Of a stretch of DNA of 64,000 nt, positions 33,923 through 46,977 are shown one piece after another (position 1 is the stretch's first letter; each line of letters begins with the position of its first letter). The notes under the pieces are model-generated. The model made no database searches. It saw only the letters and a list, made by a program, of their open reading frames with translations, and was not told where the DNA came from. The translations under genes and the position numbers were made by a program. Source of the DNA: Pseudisothecium myosuroides (Eukaryota; Streptophyta; Bryopsida; Hypnales; Lembophyllaceae); contig OX637296.1 in NCBI GenBank assembly GCA_951799445.1, positions 22,010,001 to 22,074,000 on the forward strand, given 5' to 3'.

Positions 33923-35667
33923 CTCTATCTATTAGTACATTTTTTTTTGTCAATATACCAAAATTATCACCTAAGTAAATCAATTATGACCTAAGAAAAT
34001 TATGTTCCATATATTTTATATAATTAATTAATTTCCTCTTTTTGTGCCTATATTAAAAATTAACAAATATATATCAAATTTCTAATTAGATAATGTAGTA
34101 AATCTTGTCAATTAAATGTATGAATAAATAAATTTTGGTAGAGTGGAATGACTTTAGAAGAGACCCATTAATACTCTTAAGATATTAGAGGCAAATTCAT
34201 TGTCAATTTAACTACTTTAATTATTCTTTCATAGAATATCTGTAAACAATTGAAAGATTAGGTGGTTCATCAAAAATACATGTAAAGAGGTTTTAACAAG
34301 TTGATATCTCATCCCAAATCTCTCTTACTAGAAAGATTTGGATATTAGATACTTTTGCATTTAGTTTTATATTTAAAAACATGCAATTTTTTTATATATA
34401 ATGTTAATACGTTATAATTAAATAATCAAAGTTGATAGTAATGAAATTAGAAGCATTTAAATTAATGGATTTGCACTTTGATATTTTATTTCGACAGAAA
34501 TTCATCGTGAATTCAATGAAGAGTACAAATTGTGTTTCATGTTTTCACACTCTATAATAGGTGTCTTGGGAAAATTAGTCATAATAATTCCCGGCAAAGA
34601 AAATTATAGTGAGGTTAGAATGTGCTTAATCCATAATCCTCAAACTTTCTTGCAAGCCACTTGGGAGTGCCAATGAGTACACCTCAACCTTTATTTCAAA
34701 TACATTGATTCAATGCTCAAAAAGTTTTTCTTGCATTAGTGTGCAGTAGTGCAACTATTTATACAGAACAATACATGAATTCAATGTTTTCACCACATTT
34801 TTTGACTGCACACGAATTATAGTTTTTGGAAATTATTTGAAAAAGAAAGAAGCACATGTCATCTACAGTGTACAAATTCTTTAGAGTCATTTGCGAAAGT
34901 GTGAAAGTATTGTATATTCTTGGATAAAAATTGAAGCACAAAGATTCCATATATGGAGGGCACATGAGAAATCCAAAAATTCTTTGCAGATGTAAACAAT
35001 AGTGTAGAGCATTACAATGAAAATAAAATTCTTGAGTCATTATATCATGAAAAAATCAGTAGCCTTGGGTTATATTTTCAAATTCAAATAGCAATCAATT
35101 ATTAACATGATTGCAGGAATTTTTAATTTTTAAATCAGAATAGAAAAGTAGACTTCATAAACTTCATTGCACATTAGTTGAAATGAAGACCAAGAACATC
35201 AATTTCATGGCTATATTTGAAATAAAAATAAAGTTTTTAAGTTAGAAGGTACCCTACTATACATTTAGCATCCGTCATCTTGGAAGGTGTGTCTGTGGCA
35301 AGAGAAGATGTGTTGCGGTTTGGATTTCTACTGAAGCGGCATTGGGCCTCCTAGGCCTTGACCATTGTTAGCAGCGACTATGAGCGGAGATGTCCTTGTT
35401 GGAGGACATCGAGAGCGCTCCAATTTGCTTCGGTTTTTGTGGCTATTGTTTGTGTGCGGCTGATTTTGTTTCTCACTTTGCGTTCTAGTGTCCGCAATTG
35501 TGCAATGGCAGTGTTGGACGTGTGTGTGTACAATTTGTTTTGCTATTGGCGGCAAGTATTTGTGTGCAGCTAATCAATTTTGTGTCCGACTTTGCATGCG
35601 CGCATTCTAGTGTCCGTGATTGTCCAACGACAGTGCTGGACATGTGCATGTAGGCTGGATTTGGGCA
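33923..35667. other. Non-coding and BTB-C leader region
   Basis: Collinear with 8765-10553 plus 11166-11359 but without the Tourist-like element and the 612-bp insertion. From about 35300 it becomes less AT-rich and is the leader of BTB-C, with the YERRCP frame at 35358-35573 that resembles the one at 10381. I see no independent gene. Confidence 0.6.
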
Positions 35668-37010
35668 ATGGAGAAGCGTTATGGCAACAGATCTATTAGT
35701 GACAATATCGTCAATTTGATGACAGTGGAGAGTGGGAATACTAGGAGGAAGTGCAAGAGGAACAATGAAGCTATTGAAGGTCTCTTAGGTACATTGAATT
35801 TGCACTTTGATCGGCTGTACGATTGCAAAAACTACTTTAAGGTTCTCTTGGACCAGCAGTGGTTTATTAAAAGAAAGTCCCCTACGAAGTTCTTCATTGA
35901 GGTTCACGTGGACGTCAAGTACTACAAAGATTTCTTTTCTAGGATGTATATTCCCACTTTTAGCCGTTTTAGGGTAATACCAACAGTGGAACATGCGCTA
36001 GAGACTCTTAAGGTTGCATCCTAGATAGAATTCAAGGAGCTCAGTGATGAGGCAGTGTGCTATTTATCCCTTGTGCCTTGGTCGGACTTAGAAGTAACTG
36101 AGATACGTGAGTTCCACGTATGTTTCATCTGCTGGTTTGAGTGATTTGAATCAACGTTTGCCATTGCATAAGAGTATCGAGGAAAGTTACTGTTGCTTGT
36201 ACGAAGTGGGTCAAGCTCAAGTTTAGAATCTGCCTTGAATTTTGTGGCAAACTCAATTAGGGATGAAGACAAGTTTCCAACTAGTTGTGCAATGTTTGAG
36301 AAAGCAGTGCTTGATATTGTACATCAATCTCGCTACACTCTTGCAAAAGACACATTTGCCCTCCTCAACAAAAAGGTAAAAGAGCGCCTTCTAAGAATTG
36401 TAGAAGCAAGCGGGGATTCCAATGCAAGAGAGGATTGGGATGCTCTGGAACCAAATTTCAGAATTTTTGTTGGCTTGTTAAGATTTTGCTAAACGCTAGA
36501 GGGGCCAAAGAACTCGTAGAGCATATGCTGCTCGTCAACGGTTTATCTAGCCATTTGTCTTTCACCTTCAACGACAGGAAATCCAAATTGTTTGAGGACT
36601 TTGACTGACCGTTTAAGTGGACAAAAACTATACTTATTATCTTTAAAGAGGTGCTTGTTGGCCATCTCTTATTCAACTCTTCAATGCAAGTTGCTCTTTT
36701 TTAAGAGTAGCGGTGACTATTTGACACTCTTTTCTTGAACAAAGAGAGGGATGGAGTTCTCTGCGCAAGACTTGCAAGAACTATAAGTTCTTCCATGATT
36801 TAGAACCTGCCACATGAATATCAAACCAAAGTGCTCAAGGAATGGTTGAGTAGAGTTGATGACAATGATTCTTGTGTGCCAAATGTCCTAGAAGTGGCCC
36901 ATTCAATGTGGATCAAGGACTTGCTGAAAAGTCTCGTTGAACTCAAATCAGCTAGAGCTTCTAAGATTGAAGCGAAAAATCAAGAGCGAGCTAAAGAGTC
37001 CTTCGCTTAG
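35668..37010 (+). pseudogene. BTB/POZ gene copy C, degenerate
   Basis: Block 2 counterpart of BTB-A. The ATG at 35668 opens MEKRYGNRSISD, and 118 codons remain readable through the BTB core (LHFDRLYDCKNYF..LLDQQW and EHALETLKVAS). The frame then stops at TAG 36022-36024, where copy B has Gln. Further pieces are at 36193-36492 and beyond, with a TGA at 36606-36608 replacing the first Trp of KWPLKW. Both stops match copy A. Additional shifts occur around 36470 and 36700. The 3' end still shows LPHEYQTK and MWIKDLLKSL in fragments. Expression of a short BTB-only peptide cannot be excluded. Confidence 0.9.
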
Positions 37011-37195
37011 CGCTCTGTACTAGTTTCATTTGTGAGATTCTTATATGAATACAAATCTTGGAGTTCACTACCAAAACAAAGTGTATTTAGTTTGGTTTTC
37101 AATTCAATTAATAATTTTACTAGCTTTCTAAAACTGAGACTTGCATAAGAGAGAGAGAAAAAAAACTCCAACCAATTAATAAATGGCATAAATGA
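37011..37195. other. Start of the sub-unit 3 tail
   Basis: Matches 12690-12855 and 62930-63025. No gene. Confidence 0.6.
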
Positions 37196-38466
37196 CACTA
37201 GAAGAAACCTGTTTTTTTTTTGATGTCAGCCTCTTGACATGTGGTGTTTTTGTAGACATCATGATGTTAGAGTTTTAATGGCCTAAAAAGGCAATTTCCA
37301 TGGATGTTGCAAAGAACACTGGTAAAATACTGTCAAAACACATTGATGTTGTCATTGACATTTATGTTTTATTTGACATCAACTCAAACATAGTGATGTT
37401 TTTTTAACATCCAAAAAACATAGTACTACCACATCAGCAAGCAAATGCATTTTGACTGAGGGTAAGTCTATAAAAATTATTGTGGGTTGTGGTAAGACAC
37501 TGACCAAAGGTGAAAAATTTAGGAGAAGGGCAGCCACATGGCATGCTTTGAAAAAAAAAAAAGGAAGGATGTACACCATGGATGAAAACAGAAGCTCTTT
37601 ATACAAGTAGGGGGGTAGGAAGTAAAACAAACCATATAGGATATGTAAAGCAAAAAATGTGCTCAAAGTAGAATGTCTGAAACAATGTTTAGATGTTTGA
37701 AACAACATCTACATGTCTAAAATAACGTCCAATGTCTAGCAGTCAAGTTTCCATCTTCAAAATATCCCATATCTTTTGTTTGACTATAGACGGACAACAA
37801 ATTTTACTATATATACGTCCTCTCCATCCTTCATTCTTACTATCTATTAATGAAGTAATTCCTTAACTTTGCCATCAAAAATTCTTTTGATGGTAGATGG
37901 TAAATTATCTTTAACTCTTGTTGATTTTGACAATTATTTTATTTTATTTATTTTTACTTTCTTTTAAATATTATTTTTTGTTGATCCTACCCTATTGGTA
38001 TAGTATGTACCAATTGATGTTTAAAAAAATGTTTGGACGTCTAAATTGACATCTCAAAAAACAATATATAAATTTTTTAAGACAACATTAAGTGTGCTGA
38101 CTAGGCATGCCACATCATCCTCATTAATTGCCACGTCATTTTTTTCGCGTCCCTGTTAGCCGCCATGTCATGTGCCACATCACAAACAGGCTGGATGAAA
38201 AAATTCCTACGTGGATCTCCCCGCCCATGTGGTGCTTACGTGGCGCAAACTTGGCAGCCATATGGCACGATTTCCTAGAGTGCAAAACCAATGTCTTTGT
38301 GGACATTAGATGCTAAACATCTAATGTTACTCTGTCATGCGGAATGTTTTTACAACATCAACTTTGACAAGATTTTTTGGACATCAATGTTGACATCAAT
38401 TGACATCAATTACAACATCCAGAAGCAAATTTTTGACACCAAAAAAAACACGGGTTTCTTCTAGTG
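37196..38466. mobile_element. Non-autonomous CACTA (EnSpm) element, 1271 bp
   Basis: The ends CACTAGAAGAAACC and the inverted GGTTTCTTCTAGTG are flanked by TGA (37193-37195) and AGA (38467-38469), a 3-bp target with one change. The block 1 counterpart at 12849-12860 reads AAATGAAGTGGTTATT. Subterminal regions are crowded with GACATCA/TGATGTC-type repeats (37225-37440 and 38340-38440), the usual arrangement of transposase binding sites in CACTA elements. No transposase frame is present; the 109-aa minus frame at 37379-37708 has no recognisable domain. Confidence 0.88.
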
Positions 38467-41082
38467 AGAAGAGGTTATTCAATTAAAGTCCCTATATTTA
38501 CTCTAAAAGAAAAGAATAAGTGACTCTAAAGCTACATACCTTTGCTAGAAAGGAGACTTTATAGTAACTTTTATATATAAAGTGGGTCGAGAGAGAGGGT
38601 TGAAAGCCATACATGGTAGAATTGAGTTTTGAGCTGGAAGGTTGAATTTGAATTTTTATCACAAAGATAAGATGGGAGTTTTTGTTGTGGTAGTATAGGT
38701 AGAGTATGATTCAACACTAGTTGTAAGGGAGGGGGATGGGATGATGTTCATAACATTTCAAAGTAATAAAAGTGAGATGTCTTTTGGATTCACATAGAGA
38801 AAGGTAATTAGTTTTTAAACACAAAGAAACTAATTGTTGAAGAACACTTATAACTAGTGTTGAACATTCAATATTGGAATATTTGTTTGACATATTCCGT
38901 GATTGCATGAGGGTAGTATATCTTCTATAATGTATATGTTCATAGAATTTTCAATATTTGACCATTGCAAAATATTTTGACTTTACCTTTTCGATACCTT
39001 ATTAATTACTATAAGATATTGTAAATGCAAATTGGATGGCCATTACTATTGTCATTGAGACTGTTATAATACATAATTATTTTCATCATCAAATCCTCTA
39101 AATGTAAAGAAAAAAATGCAAATATTTTTTTATCACTATTATGATTTTCATGTTTTCAATAAAAATTTACAAGTTTGTTATAATTTCTCTTTCTTTTGAA
39201 ATATAATCTTTAAAAATTGAAATTTATTTCCAAACAAGGATTTAGAATATCTTAACTTGCAAGGATATCCTACATAAACTTGCTAATTTGAATAGTTTTC
39301 CAAGTGTGATGGCCAAATCAAAATAGAAAATATTCTTTAAGAAATTGCATTCAATATCAGGTTGGTAAATAAGGTAGGAACACCTAAATGTGCTAGGGGC
39401 TTAGAAGCGCCACTTAAACAAATGTTCACATGATATACATCTCCTTCATGAGCATGTACCAGTTGTTGAAGAAACAATTTTAGAACATCTATCCAATAAA
39501 CTTTGATCCCTCATAACTTTCAATTTGTATATAATATCCAAATGATGAATTTTTTAGTGCATTAAAATTTCTTTTCATTTGCCAATCAGAATATATTATT
39601 TTGGAATCAATCTACTGAAAGAAACTATGGACATTAGAAATAGGGGTGCTTTTAGGTGTCGATACATCACAAGCCAAATTTTAGAAGTAGATAAGGAGTA
39701 TAGGAAATTGTGTTGAGATCACCCAAATTGCCTGACTTTTTCACTTAAGCATCCGATCAAACTTTTTCACTCCTGGCATAAATTTATCCATGCATTCCAT
39801 TATCTATTTATGAGTCAACATTGAAAGTTAAATGTAATATTGAATGTGAAGATACAACCACATAAAGTTCTTTCCAAAGCTCACTATCCAACCATTGGGA
39901 GAACTTCATTGTTGTCCAGCTTCAGATCTTGTTATTCTTGCCCTAGATCTTGAAAATAGCTACCTCTAAAGTTGTCTAAAAAAACATTTAGATTAATTTC
40001 TATTATTGAATTGATATATCTTTGTTGGATGTTATCTATTAATTTGTAAATTAGGAATACCTAATTTACAATATTTGGTACTCAATCCTTTGCATTGAAT
40101 ACTTTGTATGTGAATTTTAAAACTTTTTTGAGATTTTTTCTTTGATGTAAGTATATATACTTTAGTTTTGAAAATTCATTAGTAATAATCTTCAATCTAT
40201 TATCATGTAATATCATGAAAACAATCTAACCAAAAGTAGAATTTTAGTTTTTTGAAATTGAAATTGATAACCTTGATTGAGACTGCATAAGAATGTAATG
40301 GTATACAAGTTGCATATGATTGAGTTTCAAAATGGAGATTTGAATGGGATTCAAAAGTGTTTGTCTTCATTTTTGTAATCCACTGTCAATCTTTCCTATG
40401 TGAGAAGTTAAATTAAGACATTTTTACTTTGTCATGTTTACTTTAATGTAAACTAGCATATGCCTTGTACCATTGTCACAATTTAATAAAATGTAAAAGT
40501 AAAAGTTATTTTTTATTTTTTTAATTCATAAAAACTTCAAACTTCAATTTCTTTGTTTGTTTGTTTTGATTGTTATGGTGAGAGATCCAAAATTGTGTAT
40601 CCTCTAATTGTGTTCATGGTACCATTAGAAAGCTCCTTGCAGTGATGGATGCATGGACTTTGTTTCGTGACGTTTCATGGCAAAAATTCATGGCAATTCA
40701 TGGCAAAAAAGATGTTGAATTTGAAAGTTTTTATGAATCATTATGAATTAAAAACTTTGAAAACTACTTTTATTTTTATATTTTATATTATACTATGGCA
40801 AAGATACAAGGCATACTAGTAGATGTTGGTCTATGATATATTTACTTTTTCATATTCAAATTTAATGTAAAAGTTACATCAAGATGCTTTTACTTTCAAG
40901 TAATTCAAAGTAAAACCATATCAAACATCCATAAATAAAAAACGATCTACCTACCTTTCAAAATACTATTATCAATATCTATATTCTTGTTGGAAGGAAA
41001 CATAGTTACTTCTTTGTTAATCATCACTATCTCTTTCAATTATATCATTTTGTTGAACTTTGTGTTTAATATACATATCAAG
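38467..41082. other. Sub-unit 3 tail and sub-unit 4 leader, non-coding
   Basis: Matches 12855-14606 and then 15222-16747 without the CATTAGAG and 15571 insertions. It is the cleanest copy of this stretch and supplies empty sites for both. The frame upstream of P copy 4 is open back to 40987 but is of doubtful use. No other gene is seen. Confidence 0.6.
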
Positions 41083-41544
41083 ATGGGTGGAAAAAGCGAA
41101 TTGAGGAACGAATCTTTGCTATGTGTGGATGATTCCAAAGAGCTCGTTTCGTCAAACCTCACTACTACTAGATATACAATGGAAGAACTTTATTCTTACC
41201 TTCCCAATTTCTTCTCAGAGGGTTTGAAAGATGATGATACACAATACGATTTATTTCCAAACCATCCATTGTTTGAGTTTAATAAAGTTGACAAACAGGT
41301 GAAAGTAGTGGAATTCTACCAATGGAGCCTCATCAATGATCAAGATTTTTCATCCTTTTACAACCATAATTTGGTTGCATTAAATCCAAGGCATGTTCCA
41401 AAGGAGAATACTCTCCGAGTCAATGTGAATACGCAAAATGAAGAAAGCAAAGAAGGAAACAATGAGAGTGACACTGTAATTCTAGCCGATGAAATTATCA
41501 TCCCTTCTGAGTTGTTGGGATTTCACAATGATAATTTAGTTTAG
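41083..41544 (+). CDS. P-family copy 4, unknown protein, 153 aa, open frame
   Basis: Not recognised. MGGKSELRNESLLC at the start matches copy 2 at 16748. The single module is RYTMEELYSYLPNFFSEGLK, followed by the acidic DDDTQYD, KQVKVVEFYQW, LVALNPRHVPKENTLRVNV and a C-terminus that stops after LGFHNDNLV. Copy 2 runs nine residues further before its own stop, so the C-terminus is not fixed. An in-frame loss of four codons near 41160 (relative to copy 2) keeps the frame. Open frames in both P copies of the B/D-type sub-units suggest selection or recent origin. Confidence 0.55.
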   Translation: MGGKSELRNESLLCVDDSKELVSSNLTTTRYTMEELYSYLPNFFSEGLKDDDTQYDLFPNHPLFEFNKVDKQVKVVEFYQWSLINDQDFSSFYNHNLVALNPRHVPKENTLRVNVNTQNEESKEGNNESDTVILADEIIIPSELLGFHNDNLV

Positions 41545-44500
41545 GACATTCATGACATTGAACCTGTGGGAGGAAAGTTTTCTTTGTGTGGGGTTCTAGA
41601 TTGGCTTTATCCAATTTCAAAGTATTTGTGCTCGTAATACCAAGTTGATCCAAATTTTGAGTTGTATAAACAGGTCAATTCCCAATTAATTACTGTAGGT
41701 AGATGGAGCCGAGTGGGAACATGAAACCAGGTAGTTTTGATAGTTGCCAACTAGTTTAGCTTCATGCTGATTTGAAAGTAAAGCTTGAAAGGATCTCATG
41801 TTTTGTTCACCCATTTGTCTAGAGTACGAGAATGTTTGCTGATTCGGTGGCATATTTTGTTTTGTTTTCTTTGTAGAGTAATTGAATTGGATTTCTTACC
41901 ATTGTTTACCAATCAGGCAGGCGTCCCATGTCCATCTTTGCAAGGGCGGGGACCCCTCCAATGAATAAAATTGTCTTGTATGGCTTTTTAGTCAACCCCA
42001 ATCCTTGAATTAATTGATAAGTTCTTCCTAAGCATCTAGCAAAGCAAAATAACTTCCCAATACGGGAAGGACCATTGCTATGTTATATAATATTCTATTT
42101 TATCATAATTAGACTAATGCTTGTTGCAGTTGTATGTAATGTTGTGTGCAATGTTAATTGTATTGTGTATGTAGAGTTTTGTCATATCCATTTGGAGGTT
42201 GGGTTGAAGTTGGATTGAAGTTGCGTTGGTTTGTGTGTCTTCTTGAATCTACCAAATTGGATTCATTCTATGCAATTGTATCACGTACATCCTCTTAAAT
42301 TTTTTTTAGTGAAAATCCACTTCCATTGCAAGTTTGATGTGCCTAAAGTTCAAAAAATAGATTTTTCTAGCCCTTTCATTTTGAGAAAATGAGAAAGTAG
42401 AAGGTGGTATTTTATGAAAGAAAAAACTAAAATTACTTATAGTTTTTACAAGAAATTGAGAATTACAAATTTCAATGGTGAGAATGTCCTAGTAAGCAAT
42501 ACATATCCTTTATATTTTTTCTATCTTGGAAAATTTCAAAATTGAGTTCAAAAACGATATTATTTCTACCATCATTGCCCGTAAAATAAATCTCATTACA
42601 TCTACATCTTTCATTTCATTATTCAAACTTAATGGTTCAAATGTCTTTATATATACATCAATCTAAACAATTAAAGCTAAATTACTTAATCTTATTTAGC
42701 ATTGAAATTAACATTCCTCATAACTTATGCAATATTTATTGGAATGATGTGATACAAAAGTTGTACATGTAGATTAGAATGATTAGCATCCATCCAAATG
42801 ATTTCAAGTTCCATGCAAAAATTCATGCAAAAATTCCAAATTGTGAAGTTAATGGAGCCTACCCAAGTTCTCAACAATCCCAAAGTACTTTCTTTAGTCT
42901 TGTAGGGGTTAACCCCTTAATGACCAATTCCATTGTTATATCATCCAACTTTATTGCTAAGCTCAAATTAGCTCTCTAAATCATTTTTGAGATTCAATGT
43001 AATATTTTTGATATATGAGACTATATATTATCTTTTAATGGGAAACATCTTTTAGTTTTGTAATAAAAATACAATTGTTATAATTTTGAAACTAATAAAA
43101 GGAAATAAATTGATAAATACAACAAAAAAAATCCAATTAATTTAAAATTTCTCCAAGAGGTAAATGTAGCCATGAAGAACAATGCCAAGACTTTTCAAAT
43201 AAATTTTTTTTACACACAAAAGTCCTTTGGTGATGTCCATTCAAATTACCATTATCAAGATAAGTTTAGTCTTTACAAAATTGAATGATAATTTTGATAA
43301 TGTTTGTACTTAATTAAACATTTTTCTTGTAGAAGTTATTTTTTAAGAATTTTTGGTGGAAAAAAAATTATTGTGATTTTAAAAGTATAATGTGTACATA
43401 AATTATATCAATTAGAACATATCTTAGAATAATTTGTTTTTTTCCTTCCAAAAAGTAAGTTTAAAATGAGTATAAGTAGTTTATAATTTAAACTTTGAAA
43501 TCAATTTTAAAGAAGAAAATAAATGTGAATTCATGCAATATTGACTTATTTGGATTTTAACTCATGCAGCTTCTAGTTGCAATAAGTCATTGAATTTTTG
43601 GATTCTTTTCATAGCTTTGAAATCAAGTAGGAAGACAACTTGTTAGGTTTCATTTTCTCTATTAAATCAAAACCAAGAATGCATATTTTGAAAAGATACA
43701 ATAAGTTTGATCTAGGTGCATTCATTTTTTAGATGCGGTGCCATTTAGAGGTTACGTAAAGTATAAAGCTTCCAACTGCAAAATTCATTAATTTTTGAAT
43801 TTTTAAAAAAATTGAGAATTTTAATAGAGAGATAAATTAGTGAACTTTGTTTTCTTAGTTTAAACTAGAAATATAAATGGATGCTTTGAAAGTTACAAAC
43901 AAGTTTGATCCATGCACACCCGCTTTGAGATAAGGAGACATTTAGGGGTTAAGCACATTATAGTAGCACTGTTTATAGAAAATCTAATAATAATATAATT
44001 TATTATTATTTAAATTATTATCATATAATATAAAAATATATACAATATTATATAATATCATACTGTACATGATGTACAATATACTTTACAATATTCAAAC
44101 ATGAATACCAAATAAAACAAGTAAACAATGGACTATACAATATAGTAATGAGTGAATTGAAGTCTAGAACTTTATATAACCTATAAATTGTACCTTCTCT
44201 CCTACTCTACCTTGATTTCAATTATGGGACAATGCCTTTATTTTGGAACAAATGTGAGAGCAAAATTGGAAACATTGAAGCTATGTTTGATTCTTGAACG
44301 GGTTTTTTTTTCTGAGTAGTTACTTAGATACATTAATTTTTTTTATTGAAACATGGTTTAGGAGAACAAACTTGGCTTGACAAAATTTGGACAATTATTC
44401 TTGCAATATTAGCACACTAATAATTGTATTTAGAATTTGCAACACTAATTACAAACCCTAATACTAAATGTCAACAACACTACTATACCAAAATGGTTAT

Positions 44501-44551
44501 TTAGTATGGTCTAAATTGATTATCACAAGGATATACTATTCAACACCGGTT
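41545..44551. other. Non-coding, collinear with 17237-20480
   Basis: No gene is seen. It provides the empty sites for the pogo-like element (19691) and the GGGTG element (7504). The frame at 42779-42979 has a weak match in sub-unit 3 at 32821 (MISIHP.DFKFHAK). It is not preserved in length. Confidence 0.6.
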
Positions 44552-45331
44552 CACTACAAGAGAAAGGGGTGTTTTAACCCCTAAAGTTCCATGACTATGT
44601 TTTTCCTGGAACCGCTCAAAAACTACCATTTTCAATACAAGTACCAAATTTTTGGAATTTTTTTTGACACATATAACCATAGGATCTTGTAGTACACTAG
44701 TTTGAAAAGATGTAGAAAAAATTTCAGAAATTTCCACCGTGTGGATTGCAAGATATTAGCGTTTGAATTGACAAAACCCCTTTTTTTGTCCCTGCAAAAA
44801 TACGGGCAGCTGCCCTTCACAAGCTCACTTTTCTATGAAAAAATGTTCAAAATAGTGGTGCATCTTTGTTTTCTTTCTTCTAAACAAGTTTTTTACATGC
44901 TTGAAAATTTTCAAGTCATTTGGAATTGTACAACATATAGAAAAAAAATAGTAAGTAGAAAGAAGTAAAGAATGATTCAAAATACTAAATTGTTAAGAAT
45001 TTAATTATGGAATTGAAAAATGCCAATTTCAATGGTTCTAATGTTTTTATTAACAATTTAAATTTTATAATTTTATTTTATTTTTTTAAAAATGAAAATT
45101 GAGTGAAATAAACAACTTCAAAGTTTATTTTGGAGTAGAGAATCTATAACTATTTGCAAACTAAAACTCCTCATAACTTTTGACTCATTGGTCGAAATGC
45201 AAGTCAAAATGGAATGATGCAAAGCTTTCCATGTATATATAACTCTAGAAAACCAATTTTAAATTTCTGTTTTCAAAAAAGTGATTTTTTCTGATCTACC
45301 CGAACTGCCCAGTTACAAAAAAAGCAACATA

Positions 45332-46977
45332 GGGTGAATGCAAGAAACACTTGTACTATTTTGCGTCACACCCTGCATTCTAATTTGTTTTTTGGCCATA
45401 ACTTTTGTGTTTTGGCTCCAAATGACTCAAGATTTATAATTACGGTACTCATGACTATTATACACCTTGCCTAATTATTTTTTAATTTTCAAAAATATTT
45501 TACTATCCAAAAATAGCCCCCAATTTTATGTCACACTTGCCAATTTGGAGGTTTTCAGTACTATTTAGTACCCAAAAAAAAGAATTTTGAGTTGAAATTT
45601 GGAGGGGATGGTCTTCTATTAGACTTGTAGCTATTCTTTTAAGGAGTTCTAAAAATAATTAATTTTATGTGGTGTGGAATTCCACAAAGTGCGCTTCTTT
45701 GTGCTTGCATTTTGTAACATATAAAATATTATTTTGGAGTTTTTTTGGGTTAACTCCTAAAGTTTCTTGACTATGTTTTCACCAAAAACGCTCCAAAACT
45801 GCCATTTCTAGTATAAGTACCAAATTTTAGAAAAAAAATAAAATTTTAGACACATATAATCGTAGGATCTTATAGTAAACTAGTTTTAGAAGATGTAGAA
45901 AAAATTTCAGAATTTTCCACCACGCGGATTGGAAGATGTTAGCATTTGAATTGGCAAAAATGCTTTTTTTGTCCCTGCAAAAAACAGGGCAGCTGCACTT
46001 CACAAGGTCACATATGTATGAAAAAATGTCCAAAATGGTGGTGCTTCTTTGAATTCTTTTTCCAAAACAAGTTGGCTACATGCTTAAAAAATTTAAAATC
46101 ATTTGGAATTGTACAACATATACAAAAAAAATAGTAAGTAGAAAGAAGTAGAGAATGATCCAAAGTACTGAATTGTTAAGAATTCAATTATGGAATTGAA
46201 AAATGTCAATCCCAATGGTTGTAATGTTGTAATAAACAACCTTCATACTATGAATTTTTTTTTCCAAAAAATATTAAAAATTGAGTTAAATAAACAACTT
46301 CAAAGTTTATTTCAGAGTAGAGAATCTATAACTGCCCGCAAACTAAAAACCCTCATAATTTTTGACTCATTGATCAAAATGGAATGATTCAAAGCTTTCT
46401 ACATACATATAAATTTAGAAAATCAATTTCAAATTTTAATTCTTGAAAAAAGTGATTTTTTCAGATCTGCCCGGACTGCCTGCCCAATAAAAAAAGTAAT
46501 ATATTAGGCCATAACTTTTGACTCCTATTTCAAGATGTCATGAAATTTAGTGCTTATGAAAGATATTCCTCGTCCCTACCTTCTATTAAAATTTCAGCTT
46601 AAAATATGGAAATCTTTAGTCACACGTACTTGTCCAAAATTACTATGTTGCTAAAAATAGTAGGTTGGTCCTTTAGGAATTAAAGTTATTAGAAATGGAC
46701 AATTTTTATTTTTAGTATTTACTTTTTTTCTATTTTTAACTAATTAAAACATCAAAGTATCCATTTTCTTGAGATTTGGCACTTTTCTAGTTCTCCTGCT
46801 TAGCGAATTTTTCTATGTATTTCCTCTGGTGGTTACTTTCATCTTAAAGGTGTATACATTAGCCATATTTTTATAATTTTTTTAAAATTATTTTTCTAAT
46901 TTTAAAGTACTCCAGAAAAAAAATCATGAGTATTGTGAAAACGCAACGAAATTGGCAGGTGTTTCTTGCATTCACCA
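45332..46977. mobile_element. GGGTG-family element nested in the CACTA element
   Basis: The left end GGGTGAATGCAAGAAACAC and the right end GTGTTTCTTGCATTCACCA (final base changed) are flanked by CATA (45328-45331 and 46978-46981). The left interior (TTTTGCGTCACACCCTGCAT) matches the element at 53242, with which it is collinear apart from the inner insertion. Confidence 0.82.
45750..46683. mobile_element. Innermost element, TTAACTCCTAAAG ends, about 934 bp
   Basis: The ends TTAACTCCTAAAG and the inverted CTTTAGGAATTAA bracket sequence that repeats 44565-45330 and 46980-47160 of the surrounding CACTA element, but without its outermost CACTACAAG bases. The 53242 element has no such sequence at the corresponding place. 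It is a third level of nesting. Whether it moved as its own element or arose by a rearrangement is unknown. Confidence 0.65.

Noticed and set aside
37379..37708. 109-aa minus-strand frame as possible CACTA transposase
   Set aside because: Too short, hydrophobic by chance, and without transposase motifs; the element is non-autonomous.
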